Source: Rhizobium leguminosarum bv. viciae USDA 2370 | GTDB lineage: Bacteria > Pseudomonadota > Alphaproteobacteria > Rhizobiales > Rhizobiaceae | Assembly: GCF_002008365.1 (NCBI RefSeq) | Contig: NZ_MRDL01000015.1 | Location: 442,567 to 506,566 of the forward strand | Length of the DNA stretch: 64,000 nt | Direction of reading: 5' to 3' | Part shown: positions 1 to 9,110 of the stretch, one piece after another | Layout: each line of letters opens with the position of its first letter | How positions within the stretch are numbered: position 1 is the stretch's first letter | Notes under the pieces: generated by a model | What the model saw: the letters and a program-made list of their open reading frames with translations, nothing else | What the model was told of the DNA's origin: nothing | Database searches by the model: none | Made by a program: the position numbers and the translations under genes

Positions 1-804
1 GGCGGTGCGTTTGCCGGAGAGATCGCCGAACAGCTTGGCCGGGATGCTTGCTGCCGCATCCTGCACCCACCACGCGCCCTCATCGAAGCCTTCGAGCGAA
101 GGAATGCCGCCGTCGAAGGCGGCGAGCCGCACGCCGCCCGTGGGCAGGACGACGCCGGTAAGCCGCTTCGCCCAGCCTTCCGGGTCGGACTTGACGGTCA
201 GATCGATTGCGGCCGGTTCGAGCTGGGATTCCGAAATCGCCAGCGCCGCGTCCCGGCCATAGGCCTTTTCCAACCTGGCGATGAACCAGGCCGGCATCGG
301 CGCGACCTTGCCGATCGCATCAAGCACCTGCTCCTTCTCGCGGCCGAGCCGGCGGAGGATGGCATTGACGAGCTTGGCGAAACGGCGATTGCGTGGATCC
401 AGATTGGCCTGCTCGACGGCAAGATCGACAGCCGAATGATCCGGCACATCGAGATAGAGGATCTGCGCCGCCCCGATGGCGAGCACGTGATGCAGCGCCC
501 TTGCCCCCTCCGGCAGCGGCGAATCCAGCAACGCGGCAATCGCGGCATCGATGCGCGGCAGATGGCGCAGCGTCGTGTTCAGGATGGCGCGGACGAGCGC
601 CCGGTCGCTTTCGCCGAGCGCCCTATAGGCCGGATTGCCGTGTTCATGATCGAGAGCGCCGTCGAGCGGCAGCTTGCGGTCGACGACGGCTGCAAGAATT
701 TTTGCCGCCGCTGCCCGGGCCTGCAGGCCTGGCTTATCAGGCGCAGATCGCTCGGTGGCGGGCTTATGCTTGCGGAATGGCTTCTTCGTGCCGTCTGAAT
801 TCAA
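1..804 (-). CDS. rsmB: 16S rRNA (cytosine-967-C5)-methyltransferase RsmB, 5' part (cut by window edge)
   Basis: RsmB (Fmu/Sun family) methylates a cytosine of 16S rRNA using S-adenosylmethionine. The 268 codons present read as an NusB-like N-terminal RNA-binding domain ([15 protein letters not shown], then [15 protein letters not shown] and [16 protein letters not shown]) followed by the start of the catalytic part ([19 protein letters not shown]); the SAM-binding and catalytic cysteine motifs lie beyond the edge. The probable start is TTG at 804-802, which overlaps the htpX stop as TTGA, so translation is probably coupled. A GTG two codons upstream is an alternative but leaves little room for a ribosome site. 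The reading was made by translating the reverse strand by hand. Confidence 0.85.
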   Translation of the reverse strand, partial: MNSDGTKKPFRKHKPATERSAPDKPGLQARAAAAKILAAVVDRKLPLDGALDHEHGNPAYRALGESDRALVRAILNTTLRHLPRIDAAIAALLDSPLPEGARALHHVLAIGAAQILYLDVPDHSAVDLAVEQANLDPRNRRFAKLVNAILRRLGREKEQVLDAIGKVAPMPAWFIARLEKAYGRDAALAISESQLEPAAIDLTVKSDPEGWAKRLTGVVLPTGGVRLAAFDGGIPSLEGFDEGAWWVQDAAASIPAKLFGDLSGKRTA

Positions 805-1763
805 GACCACGGACCTTTTGGCGGTTGCGAACCACCGCGACCAAGACCCGTATCCGGAACAGAGCGCGATTTGCGCGACGGATTAGCAGTACGAGCCTGC
901 GACGTCGAGACATTCATGCCGCCTTGCGCCATGTCGTGCAGCGCAGCGATGCGGTTTTCCGTATTCGGATGGGTGGAAAACAGATTGTCCATGCGCTCGC
1001 CGGAGAGTGGATTGATGATGAACATATGCGCCGTCGCCGGGTTGCGCTCGGCATCTTCGTTCGGCACGTGAGCAGCGCCGCGCGCGATCTTGCCGAGCGC
1101 CGAAGCGAGCCAGAGCGGATTGCCGCAGATCTCGGCGCCGCGGCGGTCTGCCGAATATTCGCGCGTGCGGCTGATCGCCATCTGCACCAGCATGGCAGCG
1201 AGCGGCGCCACGATCATCGCGACGATGACGCCGACGAAGCCGAGGGGATTGTTGTTGTTCTCACGGTTGCCGCCGAAGAAGAAGGCGAAGTTGCCGAGCA
1301 TAGAGATCGCGCCGGCAAGCGTTGCCGTGATCGTCATCGTCAGCGTATCGCGGTTCTGAATGTGCGCCAGTTCATGCGCCATCACGCCTGCGACTTCCTC
1401 AGGAGACAAGGCGCTGAGCAGGCCGGTCGAGGCGGCGACGGCTGAGTTATCGGGATTGCGGCCGGTGGCGAAGGCATTCGGCTGCGGGCTGTCGTAGAGA
1501 TAGACCTTCGGCATCGGCAGGCCGGCATTGCGGGCGAGATCGCGCACGATCCGGAAGAATTCCGGCGCATTGCGCTCGTCGACCTCTTGCGCGCGATAGG
1601 CCGAAAGCACCATCCGGTCGGAATTCCAGTAGGAGAAGAAATTCATGCCGGCGGCAATGACGAATGCGATCATCATGCCGGCCCGACCGCCGATCAGGAA
1701 GCCGACAAACATGAAAAGCGCCGTCATGAAGGCAAGCAACATGGCAGTGCGAACGAGGTTCAT
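801..1763 (-). CDS. htpX: Membrane zinc metalloprotease HtpX (M48B)
   Basis: HtpX is an inner-membrane zinc endopeptidase that helps clear misfolded membrane proteins. The 320-aa protein has two N-terminal hydrophobic segments (about residues 5-45), a HELAH zinc motif at residues 130-134, and two further hydrophobic stretches after it. The alanine/serine-rich tail ending QPPKGPWS is typical of rhizobial versions. Its stop codon overlaps the probable TTG start of rsmB, so the two appear to be one transcription unit. It is divergent from the SDHAF4-like gene at 1874. Confidence 0.93.
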   Translation of the reverse strand: MNLVRTAMLLAFMTALFMFVGFLIGGRAGMMIAFVIAAGMNFFSYWNSDRMVLSAYRAQEVDERNAPEFFRIVRDLARNAGLPMPKVYLYDSPQPNAFATGRNPDNSAVAASTGLLSALSPEEVAGVMAHELAHIQNRDTLTMTITATLAGAISMLGNFAFFFGGNRENNNNPLGFVGVIVAMIVAPLAAMLVQMAISRTREYSADRRGAEICGNPLWLASALGKIARGAAHVPNEDAERNPATAHMFIINPLSGERMDNLFSTHPNTENRIAALHDMAQGGMNVSTSQARTANPSRKSRSVPDTGLGRGGSQPPKGPWS

Positions 1764-1873
1764 TGCGGATCTCCATCTCCGATTTCGGCGTCACAAGCTT
1801 TTAATCCCGGCACCGGCACATTATGATTTGGTTATTCACCAGCCATTTTCAATATTTCCGGCAGGAGACGGCC

Positions 1874-2098
1874 ATGCAGGACGCCGATAACGACAATAGC
1901 GAAACGCCGATGGCCGAGGGAACGGAGCCGCCGCGTAGGATGCTGTCCCCGGCTGCCAGACGCGCCCTTGCCGAAGCCGAGGAGCGGCGAAAGAGCCAGA
2001 AGCCGCTGGAGCTGCCGGCGGAGATCGGCGGCCGCGGCGGAGCCGAGCCGGCGCGCTTCGGCGATTACGAAATCAATGGCCGAGCGATTGATTTCTAA
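1874..2098 (+). CDS. Succinate dehydrogenase assembly factor 4-like protein (DUF1674)
   Basis: A 74-aa protein whose C-terminus (GGRGGAEPARFGDYEINGRAIDF, seen from about residue 52) is the diagnostic DUF1674/SDHAF4 motif. In eukaryotes this family protects the flavinylated succinate dehydrogenase flavoprotein during assembly; the bacterial role is inferred from that. The N-terminal half is charged and low-complexity. I chose ATG at 1874 because AGGAG lies about six bases upstream; an in-frame start at 1823 has no such site and would add an unrelated leader. The gene stands alone, divergent from htpX and convergent with acs. Confidence 0.8.
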   Translation: MQDADNDNSETPMAEGTEPPRRMLSPAARRALAEAEERRKSQKPLELPAEIGGRGGAEPARFGDYEINGRAIDF

Positions 2099-2158
2099 GT
2101 CAATATTCCAATTGGCGTCTTACGATCGGAATAGCCGAGAATCCGGCTAACTAACGAG

Positions 2159-2189
2159 CGAGCCGCTCCGGACGGGCCGGAGCGGCTCG
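2159..2189. terminator. Hairpin between the SDHAF4-like gene and acs
   Basis: A perfect 12-bp inverted repeat (2159-2170 with 2178-2189) with a 7-base loop lies between two convergent genes, five bases beyond the acs stop. There is no clear T-run on either side, so it may act as an RNA-end-stabilising hairpin or as a weak bidirectional terminator. Confidence 0.55.
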
Positions 2190-2194
2190 ATATG

Positions 2195-4150
2195 TCAGGC
2201 GGTGGCCTTGTTTTGCCGGTTGGCGATCAGATCGTCGACGACGGCCGGATCGGCAAGCGTCGAGGTGTCGCCGAGAGCACCGAAATCGTCTTCGGCGATC
2301 TTGCGCAGGATGCGGCGCATGATCTTGCCGGAGCGGGTCTTCGGCAGGCCGGGCGCAAACTGGATCTTGTCAGGCGCAGCGATCGGGCCGATTTCAGCAC
2401 GAACATGTTTCACCAGTTCCTGGCGAAGCGTATCCGATCCCTCGTGACCGGACATCAGCGTCACGTAGCAATAAATGCCCTGGCCCTTGATCGGATGCGG
2501 ATAACCGACGACTGCGGCTTCCGAAACCAGGTTGTGAGAGACAAGCGCGGATTCCACCTCTGCCGTACCGAGCCGGTGGCCAGAGACGTTCAGCACGTCG
2601 TCGACGCGGCCGGTGATCCAATAATACCCGTCCGCATCGCGCCGGCAGCCGTCACCGGTGAAATACTTGCCCTTGTAGGTGGAGAAATAGGTCTGAATGA
2701 AGCGCTCGTGATCGCCATAGACCGTGCGCATCTGACCTGGCCAGCTGTCGGTGATGCAGAGATTGCCGTCGGCCGGGCCTTCCAGCACCTTGCCCTCATT
2801 GTCAACAAGCTGCGGCTTGATGCCGAAGAACGGGGTTGTCGCCGAACCGGGTTTCAGATCGGTGGCGCCAGGCAGCGGCGTGATCATATGGCCGCCGGTT
2901 TCCGTCTGCCACCACGTATCGATGACAGGGCAGCGCTTGTCGCCGACGACATTGTAATACCACTCCCAGGCCTCGGGATTGATCGGTTCGCCGACCGTGC
3001 CGAGCAGGCGCAGCGAAGAACGCGAGGAGCGCGTGACAAATTCGTCACCGGCACCCATCAGCGAGCGGATTGCCGTCGGCGCAGTGTAGAAGATGTTGAC
3101 CTTATGCTTGTCGATGACTTCCCAGAAACGGCCCTGATCCGGGAAATTCGGCACGCCCTCGAACATCAGCGTCGTCGCGCAGTTCGCGAGCGGCCCGTAA
3201 ACGATATAGGAGTGACCGGTGACCCAGCCGACATCTGCCGTACACCAGTAGACGTCACCGTCGTGATAGTCGAAGACATATTCATGCGTCATCGCCGCAT
3301 AGACGAGGTAACCGCCCGTCGTGTGCAGCACGCCCTTCGGCTTGCCGGTCGAGCCTGACGTATAAAGAATGAAGAGCGGATCTTCCGCCTTCATCTTCAC
3401 CGGCGGGCATTCCGCCTTCACCGTGGCGATCTCCTGATGATGCCAGAGATCGCGGCCCGGCGCCCAGCCGGTCTTGCCGCCGGTGCGGCGAACGACCAGC
3501 ACCTTGCTGACCCTGACATGCTGTCGAGCGGCGATATCGATCGCCGTATCGGTATTGTCCTTCAGCGGCACCGGCTTGCCGCCGCGCACGCCTTCGTCGC
3601 AGGTGATGACGAAGGTGGATTCGCAGTCGACGATGCGCCCCGCCAGCGCCTCCGGCGAGAAGCCGCCGAAGACGACCGAATGCACCGCCCCGATGCGGGC
3701 GCAGGCAAGCATCGCATAGGCCGCTTCCGGGATCATCGGCATGTAGATGGTAACGCGATCACCCTTCTTGACCCCGTGCTTCTTCAACACGTTCGCCATC
3801 CGGCAGACATGCTCGTAGAGCTCGTTATAGGTGACCTTCTTGTCGATATAGGGGTTGTCGCCTTCCCAGATGATCGCCACCTGGTCGCCATTCGTTTTCA
3901 GATGGCGGTCAATGCAGTTGTAGGAGACGTTTGTCTGACCGTCCTCGAACCACTTGATCGAAACCTTGCCGGTAAAGGAAGTGTTCTTGACCTTGGTATA
4001 GGGCTTGAACCAGTCGATCCGCTTGCCGTGCTTGCCCCAGAACTTGTCCGGGTTCTCGACGCTTTCCTCGTACCATTTCAGGTACTTTTCCTTATCGATC
4101 AGGGCGCGCGCCTTCACCGGCTTCGTGACCGGATAGATCTTCTCGGACAT
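2195..4150 (-). CDS. acs: Acetyl-CoA synthetase (AMP-forming)
   Basis: Converts acetate, ATP and CoA to acetyl-CoA. The 651-aa protein is full length for Acs. It has the [11 protein letters not shown] adenylate-forming motif, WWQTETGG, and [11 protein letters not shown] near the C-terminus with Lys609 at the position that is acetylated/deacetylated in the family. ATG at 4150 is preceded by AGGAGGAG at ideal spacing; an upstream in-frame start at 4165 is not needed. It is divergent from the TrcR-like gene and probably monocistronic. A paralogue of the propionyl-CoA class lies 2 kb away. Confidence 0.95.
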   Translation of the reverse strand: MSEKIYPVTKPVKARALIDKEKYLKWYEESVENPDKFWGKHGKRIDWFKPYTKVKNTSFTGKVSIKWFEDGQTNVSYNCIDRHLKTNGDQVAIIWEGDNPYIDKKVTYNELYEHVCRMANVLKKHGVKKGDRVTIYMPMIPEAAYAMLACARIGAVHSVVFGGFSPEALAGRIVDCESTFVITCDEGVRGGKPVPLKDNTDTAIDIAARQHVRVSKVLVVRRTGGKTGWAPGRDLWHHQEIATVKAECPPVKMKAEDPLFILYTSGSTGKPKGVLHTTGGYLVYAAMTHEYVFDYHDGDVYWCTADVGWVTGHSYIVYGPLANCATTLMFEGVPNFPDQGRFWEVIDKHKVNIFYTAPTAIRSLMGAGDEFVTRSSRSSLRLLGTVGEPINPEAWEWYYNVVGDKRCPVIDTWWQTETGGHMITPLPGATDLKPGSATTPFFGIKPQLVDNEGKVLEGPADGNLCITDSWPGQMRTVYGDHERFIQTYFSTYKGKYFTGDGCRRDADGYYWITGRVDDVLNVSGHRLGTAEVESALVSHNLVSEAAVVGYPHPIKGQGIYCYVTLMSGHEGSDTLRQELVKHVRAEIGPIAAPDKIQFAPGLPKTRSGKIMRRILRKIAEDDFGALGDTSTLADPAVVDDLIANRQNKATA

Positions 4151-4221
4151 GCAACTCCTCCTCATGGGACATGCGACGGGCCGCGTGAGCTAGGAAGGGC
4201 CCGGACTTGAAATCACGGCAA

Positions 4222-4249
4222 TTCATAGCAGTTCGCATCGCCACGGCAA
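4222..4249 (-). promoter_or_regulatory. Possible promoter for acs
   Basis: On the minus strand, TTGCCG (4249-4244) is followed after 16 bases by TATGAA (4227-4222), about 72 bases before the acs start. It resembles a housekeeping sigma promoter but the -35 is imperfect. Confidence 0.3.
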
Positions 4250-4279
4250 TTAGACAAAGGTCATTTCATTTCGGAAGAA

Positions 4280-4308
4280 TTGCAATTATGCGACAGTGCG
4301 GTTATATA
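4280..4308 (+). promoter_or_regulatory. Probable sigma-70 promoter for the TrcR-like gene
   Basis: TTGCAA (4280-4285), a 17-base spacer and TATATA (4303-4308) lie about 75 bases before the ATG at 4383. Both hexamers and the spacing fit the housekeeping consensus. Confidence 0.5.
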
Positions 4309-4382
4309 GCGGCATATTTCCCGGACATTGTGGTGACAATCCACGGACCGCGACCGGCGCGGACGATAGAAGGACTATATCC

Positions 4383-5087
4383 ATGGCTCAAACACTGCTC
4401 ATGCCGAAGGCGACCGCCATCTGGCTCGTCGACAATACGGCACTGTCTTTCGATCAGATCGCGCAGTTCTGCAAACTGCATCCGCTCGAAGTCAAGGCGA
4501 TCGCCGACGGCGAAGCGGCGCAGGGCATCAAGGGCCTCGACCCGATCTCGACAGGACAGCTTTCCCGCGACGAGATTGCCCGCGCCGAGGCCAATCCGAA
4601 CCACAAGCTTAAGCTTTCCGAACCGAAGGTGCGCGTGCCGGAATCCAAGCGCCGCGGTCCGCGTTATACGCCGGTTTCCAAGCGGCAGGACCGCCCGAAC
4701 GCCATTCTCTGGCTCGTTCGCAACCATCCGGAGCTGAAGGACGCGCAGATTTCCCGCCTGGTCGGCACGACCAAGTCGACCATCGAGCAAATCCGCGAGC
4801 GCACCCACTGGAACTCCGCCAACCTGGCGCCGATGGATCCAGTAACGCTCGGCCTCTGCAGCCAGATCGATCTCGACATGGAAGTGGAAAAGGCCTCCAA
4901 GGGCCGTCCGCTGCCGACCGCCGCCGAGCTTGGCGCGACGCTGCAATCGGCACAGGAGACCGAGCGCCTGACCCCGAGCTACGAGCGCGAGGAGGAAAAG
5001 GAAAAGGAAATCGACGCCGATGCCGTCTTCCGCAAGCTGAGCTCACTGCGCTCGGCCCCGAAGGACGAGGACGACGATCAGTACTGA
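4383..5087 (+). CDS. DUF1013 protein, TrcR-like cell-cycle transcriptional regulator
   Basis: A 234-aa protein of the DUF1013 family, found in alphaproteobacteria and commonly annotated as the cell-cycle regulator TrcR. It starts MAQTLLMPKATAIWLVDNTALSFDQIAQFCKLHPLEVKAIADGE, a helix-turn-helix-like segment. A second possible helix-turn-helix lies at about residues 103-135 (AILWLVRNHPELKDAQISRLVGTTKSTIEQI). The tail is very acidic (EEEKEKEIDADAVF and KDEDDDQY). I chose ATG at 4383 (AAGGA upstream, good promoter); the frame is open from 4296 but lacks another supported start. The gene is followed by a strong bidirectional terminator, so it is monocistronic. The DNA-binding role is inferred from fold-like segments and family naming. 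Confidence 0.8.
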   Translation: MAQTLLMPKATAIWLVDNTALSFDQIAQFCKLHPLEVKAIADGEAAQGIKGLDPISTGQLSRDEIARAEANPNHKLKLSEPKVRVPESKRRGPRYTPVSKRQDRPNAILWLVRNHPELKDAQISRLVGTTKSTIEQIRERTHWNSANLAPMDPVTLGLCSQIDLDMEVEKASKGRPLPTAAELGATLQSAQETERLTPSYEREEEKEKEIDADAVFRKLSSLRSAPKDEDDDQY

Positions 5088-5105
5088 GATATCAGCGATT
5101 TCATG

Positions 5106-5143
5106 AAAAACCCCGCCGGTATGAGCTGACCGGCGGGGTTTTT
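5106..5143. terminator. Bidirectional intrinsic terminator (TrcR-like gene / flagellin)
   Basis: Arms 5106-5120 and 5129-5143 pair perfectly, with a GC-rich core and an 8-base loop; A-runs on one side and T-runs on the other give a U-tract in both directions between the convergent genes. Confidence 0.9.
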
Positions 5144-5166
5144 TGTTGCAAATTGCCTGTTTCGAA

Positions 5167-6102
5167 TTAGCTGCGGAACAGGGTGAGAATGTTCTGCGCC
5201 GAGCTGTTGGCGATCGAGAGCGACTGGACGGCGAGCTGCTGCTGCGTTTGCAACGCCGAGAGCTTGCTTGATTCCTCTTCCATATCGGCATCGACCAGGC
5301 GGCCGACGCCGGAGTCGATCGAATCGTGAAGGCCGCTGACGAAAGTTTCCTGCAGCTGAATACGGGTCGAGATCGAGCCCAATGCCGAGCCCGCGGCGGT
5401 CATAGCGCCGAGAACCAGTTCGACACCGGTCAGGGCTGCGTCAAGCTGACCCTGGGTGAAACCGGTGATGTCGAGATCATATATTGACGCCATGACGATG
5501 ACGGTGCCGCCATAGGTTCCGTTGAAGGCCGTGCCGATGATGCCGCTTGATGTCTCGATTGCACCGGTGCTCGTCATGCCGAAAAGCACGTTTCCAAGCG
5601 AGCCTGAATCGAGCACATAGTCCGTCATCTTGACGGAGACGGCATTGCTGCCGTCGCGAACGAAGGACGAAACGACGCTCTTCGTGCCGGAGGCGCCGGC
5701 AACCCAGTTTTCGCCGGAGAAGGACGCCGATTGTGCGATGCTGAGCAGCTGCTCCTGCAGCTGGTCGAGTTCTTGCTGGATCTTCGTCTTGTCGACGCCC
5801 TTTTCCGTGGCGGCGACGATCTTGGCCTTGATGTCGCTGACAACATCGAGCGCGCTGTCCATAGCCGAATAGGCCGTGTCGACCTTGGCTGCGCCGAGAC
5901 CGAGCGCGTCGGAGACGGCCGAAAGCGCCTTGTTGTCAGAACGCATGGTCGTAGCAATCGACCAGTAAGCGGCATTGTCAGCCGCCTTTTCGACACGATA
6001 ACCCGATGAAACGCGACCCTGGGTGTCCTTGAGGCTATCGTTTACGCCGCGCAAAGTCTGCAGCGCTGCCATGGCAGCGTTGTTGGTAAGGATGCTTGTC
6101 AT
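5167..6102 (-). CDS. Flagellin (orphan locus)
   Basis: A 311-aa flagellin that would polymerise into the flagellar filament after export. It has the conserved N-terminal domain (MTSILTNNAAMAALQTLRGVNDSL, then GYRVEKAADNAAYWSIATTMRSDN) and C-terminal domain (LQTQQQLAVQSLSIANSSAQNILTLFR); the middle is variable and short, as in rhizobial complex flagellins. ATG at 6102 gives the canonical MTSILTN start. No other motility gene is near, so this is a solitary filament gene outside the main flagellar cluster. It is probably monocistronic and ends at the shared terminator. Which of the several rhizobial flagellin paralogues it is cannot be decided here. Confidence 0.93.
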   Translation of the reverse strand: MTSILTNNAAMAALQTLRGVNDSLKDTQGRVSSGYRVEKAADNAAYWSIATTMRSDNKALSAVSDALGLGAAKVDTAYSAMDSALDVVSDIKAKIVAATEKGVDKTKIQQELDQLQEQLLSIAQSASFSGENWVAGASGTKSVVSSFVRDGSNAVSVKMTDYVLDSGSLGNVLFGMTSTGAIETSSGIIGTAFNGTYGGTVIVMASIYDLDITGFTQGQLDAALTGVELVLGAMTAAGSALGSISTRIQLQETFVSGLHDSIDSGVGRLVDADMEEESSKLSALQTQQQLAVQSLSIANSSAQNILTLFRS

Positions 6103-6194
6103 GATCCGTTCCACAATCGTTGAGAAAGGGGCAATCCGGACTAGGCCGGTAACGGCGACCGCGTCATGCAAAGCCTGCTATGCAAGCCATTGCC

Positions 6195-6225
6195 GTTAAC
6201 AAATGCTTGCATCAACATGGTTAAC
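6195..6225 (-). promoter_or_regulatory. Paired GTTAAC motifs upstream of flagellin
   Basis: Two identical GTTAAC hexamers (6195-6200 and 6220-6225) are spaced 25 bases start to start, about 95-125 bases before the flagellin ATG. GCTTGCAT-type words occur between and beside them. They could be a regulator site; no known binding consensus is matched. Confidence 0.25.
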
Positions 6226-6257
6226 AATTCCTCAATTAGGCTTAGCGAAAGTTTAAT

Positions 6258-8168
6258 TCACATCGGCAGGGAGCCGAAACCACGCCCACGCAGCGCCTCG
6301 GCAATTTCCTCTAAAATCGTTGGATCATCAATGGTTGCAGGCATTTTCCAGGGTATGCCGTCGGCGATCTTCTGCATCGTGCCGCGCAGGATTTTGCCGG
6401 AGCGTGTCTTCGGCAACCGGTTAACGATGATAGCCGTCTTGAAGGCAGCAACAGGCCCGATCGAATCACGAATCATCGCCACCACCTCTGATTCGATCGC
6501 CGTTGCGTCACGGGAAACATGTCGTTTCAGCACCAGGAAACCACAGGGCGCCTGACCCTTCAGCACATCGATCACGCCGATGACAGCGCATTCGGCGACA
6601 TCGGGATGGCGCGCACAGACCTCCTCCATCGCCCCGGTCGAGAGCCGATGACCGGCGCAATTGATGATGTCGTCGGTGCGCGACATGATGAAGAGATAGC
6701 CGTCCTCATCGACGTAGCCAGCATCGGCCGTCTTATAGTAACCGGGAAACTCATCGAGATAGGCCGATCGGAAACGTTCGTCGGCGTTCCAGAGGGTCGG
6801 CAGGCAGCCGGGCGGCAAGGGCAGCTTGACGACGATATTGCCGAGCGTTCCCGCCTCGATCGGATGACCGGCATCATCGAGCACCGCCATATCATAGCCG
6901 GGCATCGGCAGTGCCGGCGAACCGTGCTTGATGGGAAGGGCGCCGAGACCAAGCGGATTTGCGGCGATCGGCCAGCCGGTCTCCGTCTGCCACCAATGAT
7001 CGATGACGGGTATGCCAAGCATACGCTCCGCCCATTTCAGCGTCTCCGGATCCGCTCTCTCGCCGGCCAGAAACAGCGCGCGTAGATCCGGCATGGGATA
7101 CTTGTGCATCAACTCGCCGTCACCATCCTCCCGCCGGATGGCGCGAAATGCCGTCGGCGCCGTGAACAGCACCCGCACCTTATACTCCGAAACGATGCGC
7201 CAGAATGTGCCGGCATCCGGAGTGCCGACCGGTTTTCCCTCGAAGATCAGAGTGGTTACGCCGGCGAGCAGCGGGGCATAGACGATATAGGAATGTCCGA
7301 CGACCCAGCCGATATCCGAAGCCGTCCAGAAGACCTCTCCCGGCTTCAAGCCGTAGATATTCCGCATCGACCAGTTGAGCGCGACCATATGGCCGCCATT
7401 GTCGCGCACGACGCCCTTCGGCTGGCCCGTCGTGCCCGATGTATAGAGGATGTAGAGCGGATCGGTCGCCTTGACGGAGACGCAGGCGATCTCGGCGCCA
7501 CGATGCTGCGCCACCGCCGCCTCGAAATCCTGATCCCGGCCGCTGACGAGATCTGCCCGAAGCTCCGGTCGCTGCAACACCAGACAGCGCCCCGGTTTCG
7601 AACGCGCGATCTCGATCGCCTGATCGACCAGGGGCTTGTAGGCGACGATGCGACCAGGCTCGAGCCCGCAGCTCGCGGTGATTACCAGCTTCGCACCGCA
7701 ATCATCGATGCGCGCCGCAAGTTCGCTGGCGGCAAACCCGCCGAAAACGACGGAGTGAACCGCACCGATGCGGGCGCATGCGAGCATGGAAAAGACCGCC
7801 TGCGGCACCATCGGCATATAAAGGATGACACGATCACCTTTGCCGATGCCGCGCTCGACCAACGCTGCTGCGATGGCCATCACTTCCCGAAGCACCTCAT
7901 CATAGGTAAAATGGCGTTTCTCGCCGTTCATCGCGCTGTCGAAGATGACCGCTGTCTCGCCGCCGCGGCCGGCAGCCACATGCCGGTCCAGGCAATTGTG
8001 GCAGGTATTGGTTTCCGCGCCGGAGAACCAGCGGCCATAGACGCCCTCATTGGGCGACAAAATCCGCTCCGGCGGCTTGAACCAGTCGATGTCATTGGCC
8101 GCTTCGCGCCAGAAGGCTTCGGGATCACCTTTCCAGGCCGCATAGGTCTGATGATAGCCGTTCTGCAT
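6258..8168 (-). CDS. prpE: Propionyl-CoA synthetase (acetyl-CoA synthetase family)
   Basis: A 636-aa AMP-forming acyl-CoA synthetase. It has YTSGTTGQPKGVVRDNGGH (adenylate motif), WWQTETGWP, and [19 protein letters not shown] with the regulatory lysine at residue 592. The length and the GH-W context match PrpE rather than Acs, so propionate is the likely substrate, feeding the methylmalonyl or methylcitrate route; substrate choice is inferred from family resemblance. ATG at 8168 has GGGGAGGAG upstream; the open frame extends to 8324 but that leader overlaps the end of the YggS gene. It lies 82 bases downstream of yggS and may share its transcript. Confidence 0.87.
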   Translation of the reverse strand: MQNGYHQTYAAWKGDPEAFWREAANDIDWFKPPERILSPNEGVYGRWFSGAETNTCHNCLDRHVAAGRGGETAVIFDSAMNGEKRHFTYDEVLREVMAIAAALVERGIGKGDRVILYMPMVPQAVFSMLACARIGAVHSVVFGGFAASELAARIDDCGAKLVITASCGLEPGRIVAYKPLVDQAIEIARSKPGRCLVLQRPELRADLVSGRDQDFEAAVAQHRGAEIACVSVKATDPLYILYTSGTTGQPKGVVRDNGGHMVALNWSMRNIYGLKPGEVFWTASDIGWVVGHSYIVYAPLLAGVTTLIFEGKPVGTPDAGTFWRIVSEYKVRVLFTAPTAFRAIRREDGDGELMHKYPMPDLRALFLAGERADPETLKWAERMLGIPVIDHWWQTETGWPIAANPLGLGALPIKHGSPALPMPGYDMAVLDDAGHPIEAGTLGNIVVKLPLPPGCLPTLWNADERFRSAYLDEFPGYYKTADAGYVDEDGYLFIMSRTDDIINCAGHRLSTGAMEEVCARHPDVAECAVIGVIDVLKGQAPCGFLVLKRHVSRDATAIESEVVAMIRDSIGPVAAFKTAIIVNRLPKTRSGKILRGTMQKIADGIPWKMPATIDDPTILEEIAEALRGRGFGSLPM

Positions 8169-8250
8169 CTGCTCCTCCCCAGGACATGCAAACCTCGATA
8201 TCAATCTAGGCGGCATTAAGGGGAACAGGAAGCCCGACCAAAGCAGCGTT

Positions 8251-8910
8251 TCAGCGCGTGCCGAAAATTGCGGATCCCACACGCACGCTGGTGGCGCCGA
8301 AGGCGATTGCCGTCCCGTAGTCACCCGACATGCCCATGGAAAGTTTTCCGACGCCGCATTTGAGCGCGAGCTTTGCCAGCAGGGCGAAATGCGGTCCGGG
8401 ATTTTCCTCGGCCGGCGGAATGCACATCAAACCTTCGATGGAAAGGCCGAGCTCGTCGCGGCAAAGGGCGACGAAGGCCGGCGTGTCGTCAGGAGCGATA
8501 CCCGCTTTCTGCGGTTCGAGCCCGGTATTGACCTGGACATAGAGCCGCGGCGTCTTGCCCTGCCGCTTCATCTCATCGGCAAGCGCGCGGGCGATCTTTT
8601 CCCGGTCCACCGTCTCGATGACGTCGAAAAGCGCTACCGCATCCGCCGCTTTGTTCGATTGCAGCGGCCCGATCAGATGCAATTCGATGTCCGGACGCTC
8701 GGCTTTCAGCGCCGGCCACTTGCCCTGGCTTTCCTGCACCCGGTTCTCGCCGAAGACGCGCTGTCCGGCTTCGATGGCCGGACCGATCGCGTCCGCCTCG
8801 AAAGTCTTCGACACCGCTACCAGCTGAACGGAACCCGCCGGACGACCTGCCGCGCGTTCCCCGGCCGCAATCCGTGATCGCACGTCGTTCAACCGCTCTT
8901 GAAGTTCCAT
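8251..8910 (-). CDS. PLP homeostasis protein, YggS/PROSC family
   Basis: A 219-aa pyridoxal-phosphate-binding protein of the YggS/YBL036C family, which buffers PLP and amino/keto-acid pools rather than catalysing a classic reaction. Visible motifs are LVAVSKT with the PLP-Schiff-base lysine, VFGENRVQE, LHLIGPLQSNK, and the C-terminal LSMGMSGDYGTAIAFGATSVRVGSAIFG. ATG at 8910 has GAGG upstream. It is divergent from leuS and upstream of prpE in the same direction, with no obvious terminator between. Confidence 0.93.
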   Translation of the reverse strand: MELQERLNDVRSRIAAGERAAGRPAGSVQLVAVSKTFEADAIGPAIEAGQRVFGENRVQESQGKWPALKAERPDIELHLIGPLQSNKAADAVALFDVIETVDREKIARALADEMKRQGKTPRLYVQVNTGLEPQKAGIAPDDTPAFVALCRDELGLSIEGLMCIPPAEENPGPHFALLAKLALKCGVGKLSMGMSGDYGTAIAFGATSVRVGSAIFGTR

Positions 8911-9110
8911 TGTTCTGCCTCGACATACCAGCATGAAAGGATTGGCAATGAACTAACCAGCCAACCTGTGCTTGCCAAGACCCGCCTTCGCGAAATCGCT
9001 TGTGCGTGATCAAGATCAGACGCTTGCAGCGCCTGCAAAACTTGACGCTACGGTGGTTTCATGGTGAAGGTCTCGACCAACTCCCCTGATTTTCCGGAAA
9101 TACGAATACT

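Noticed and set aside
9042..9070. TTGACG as a -35 element for leuS
   Set aside because: No acceptable -10 hexamer lies 16-18 bases downstream.
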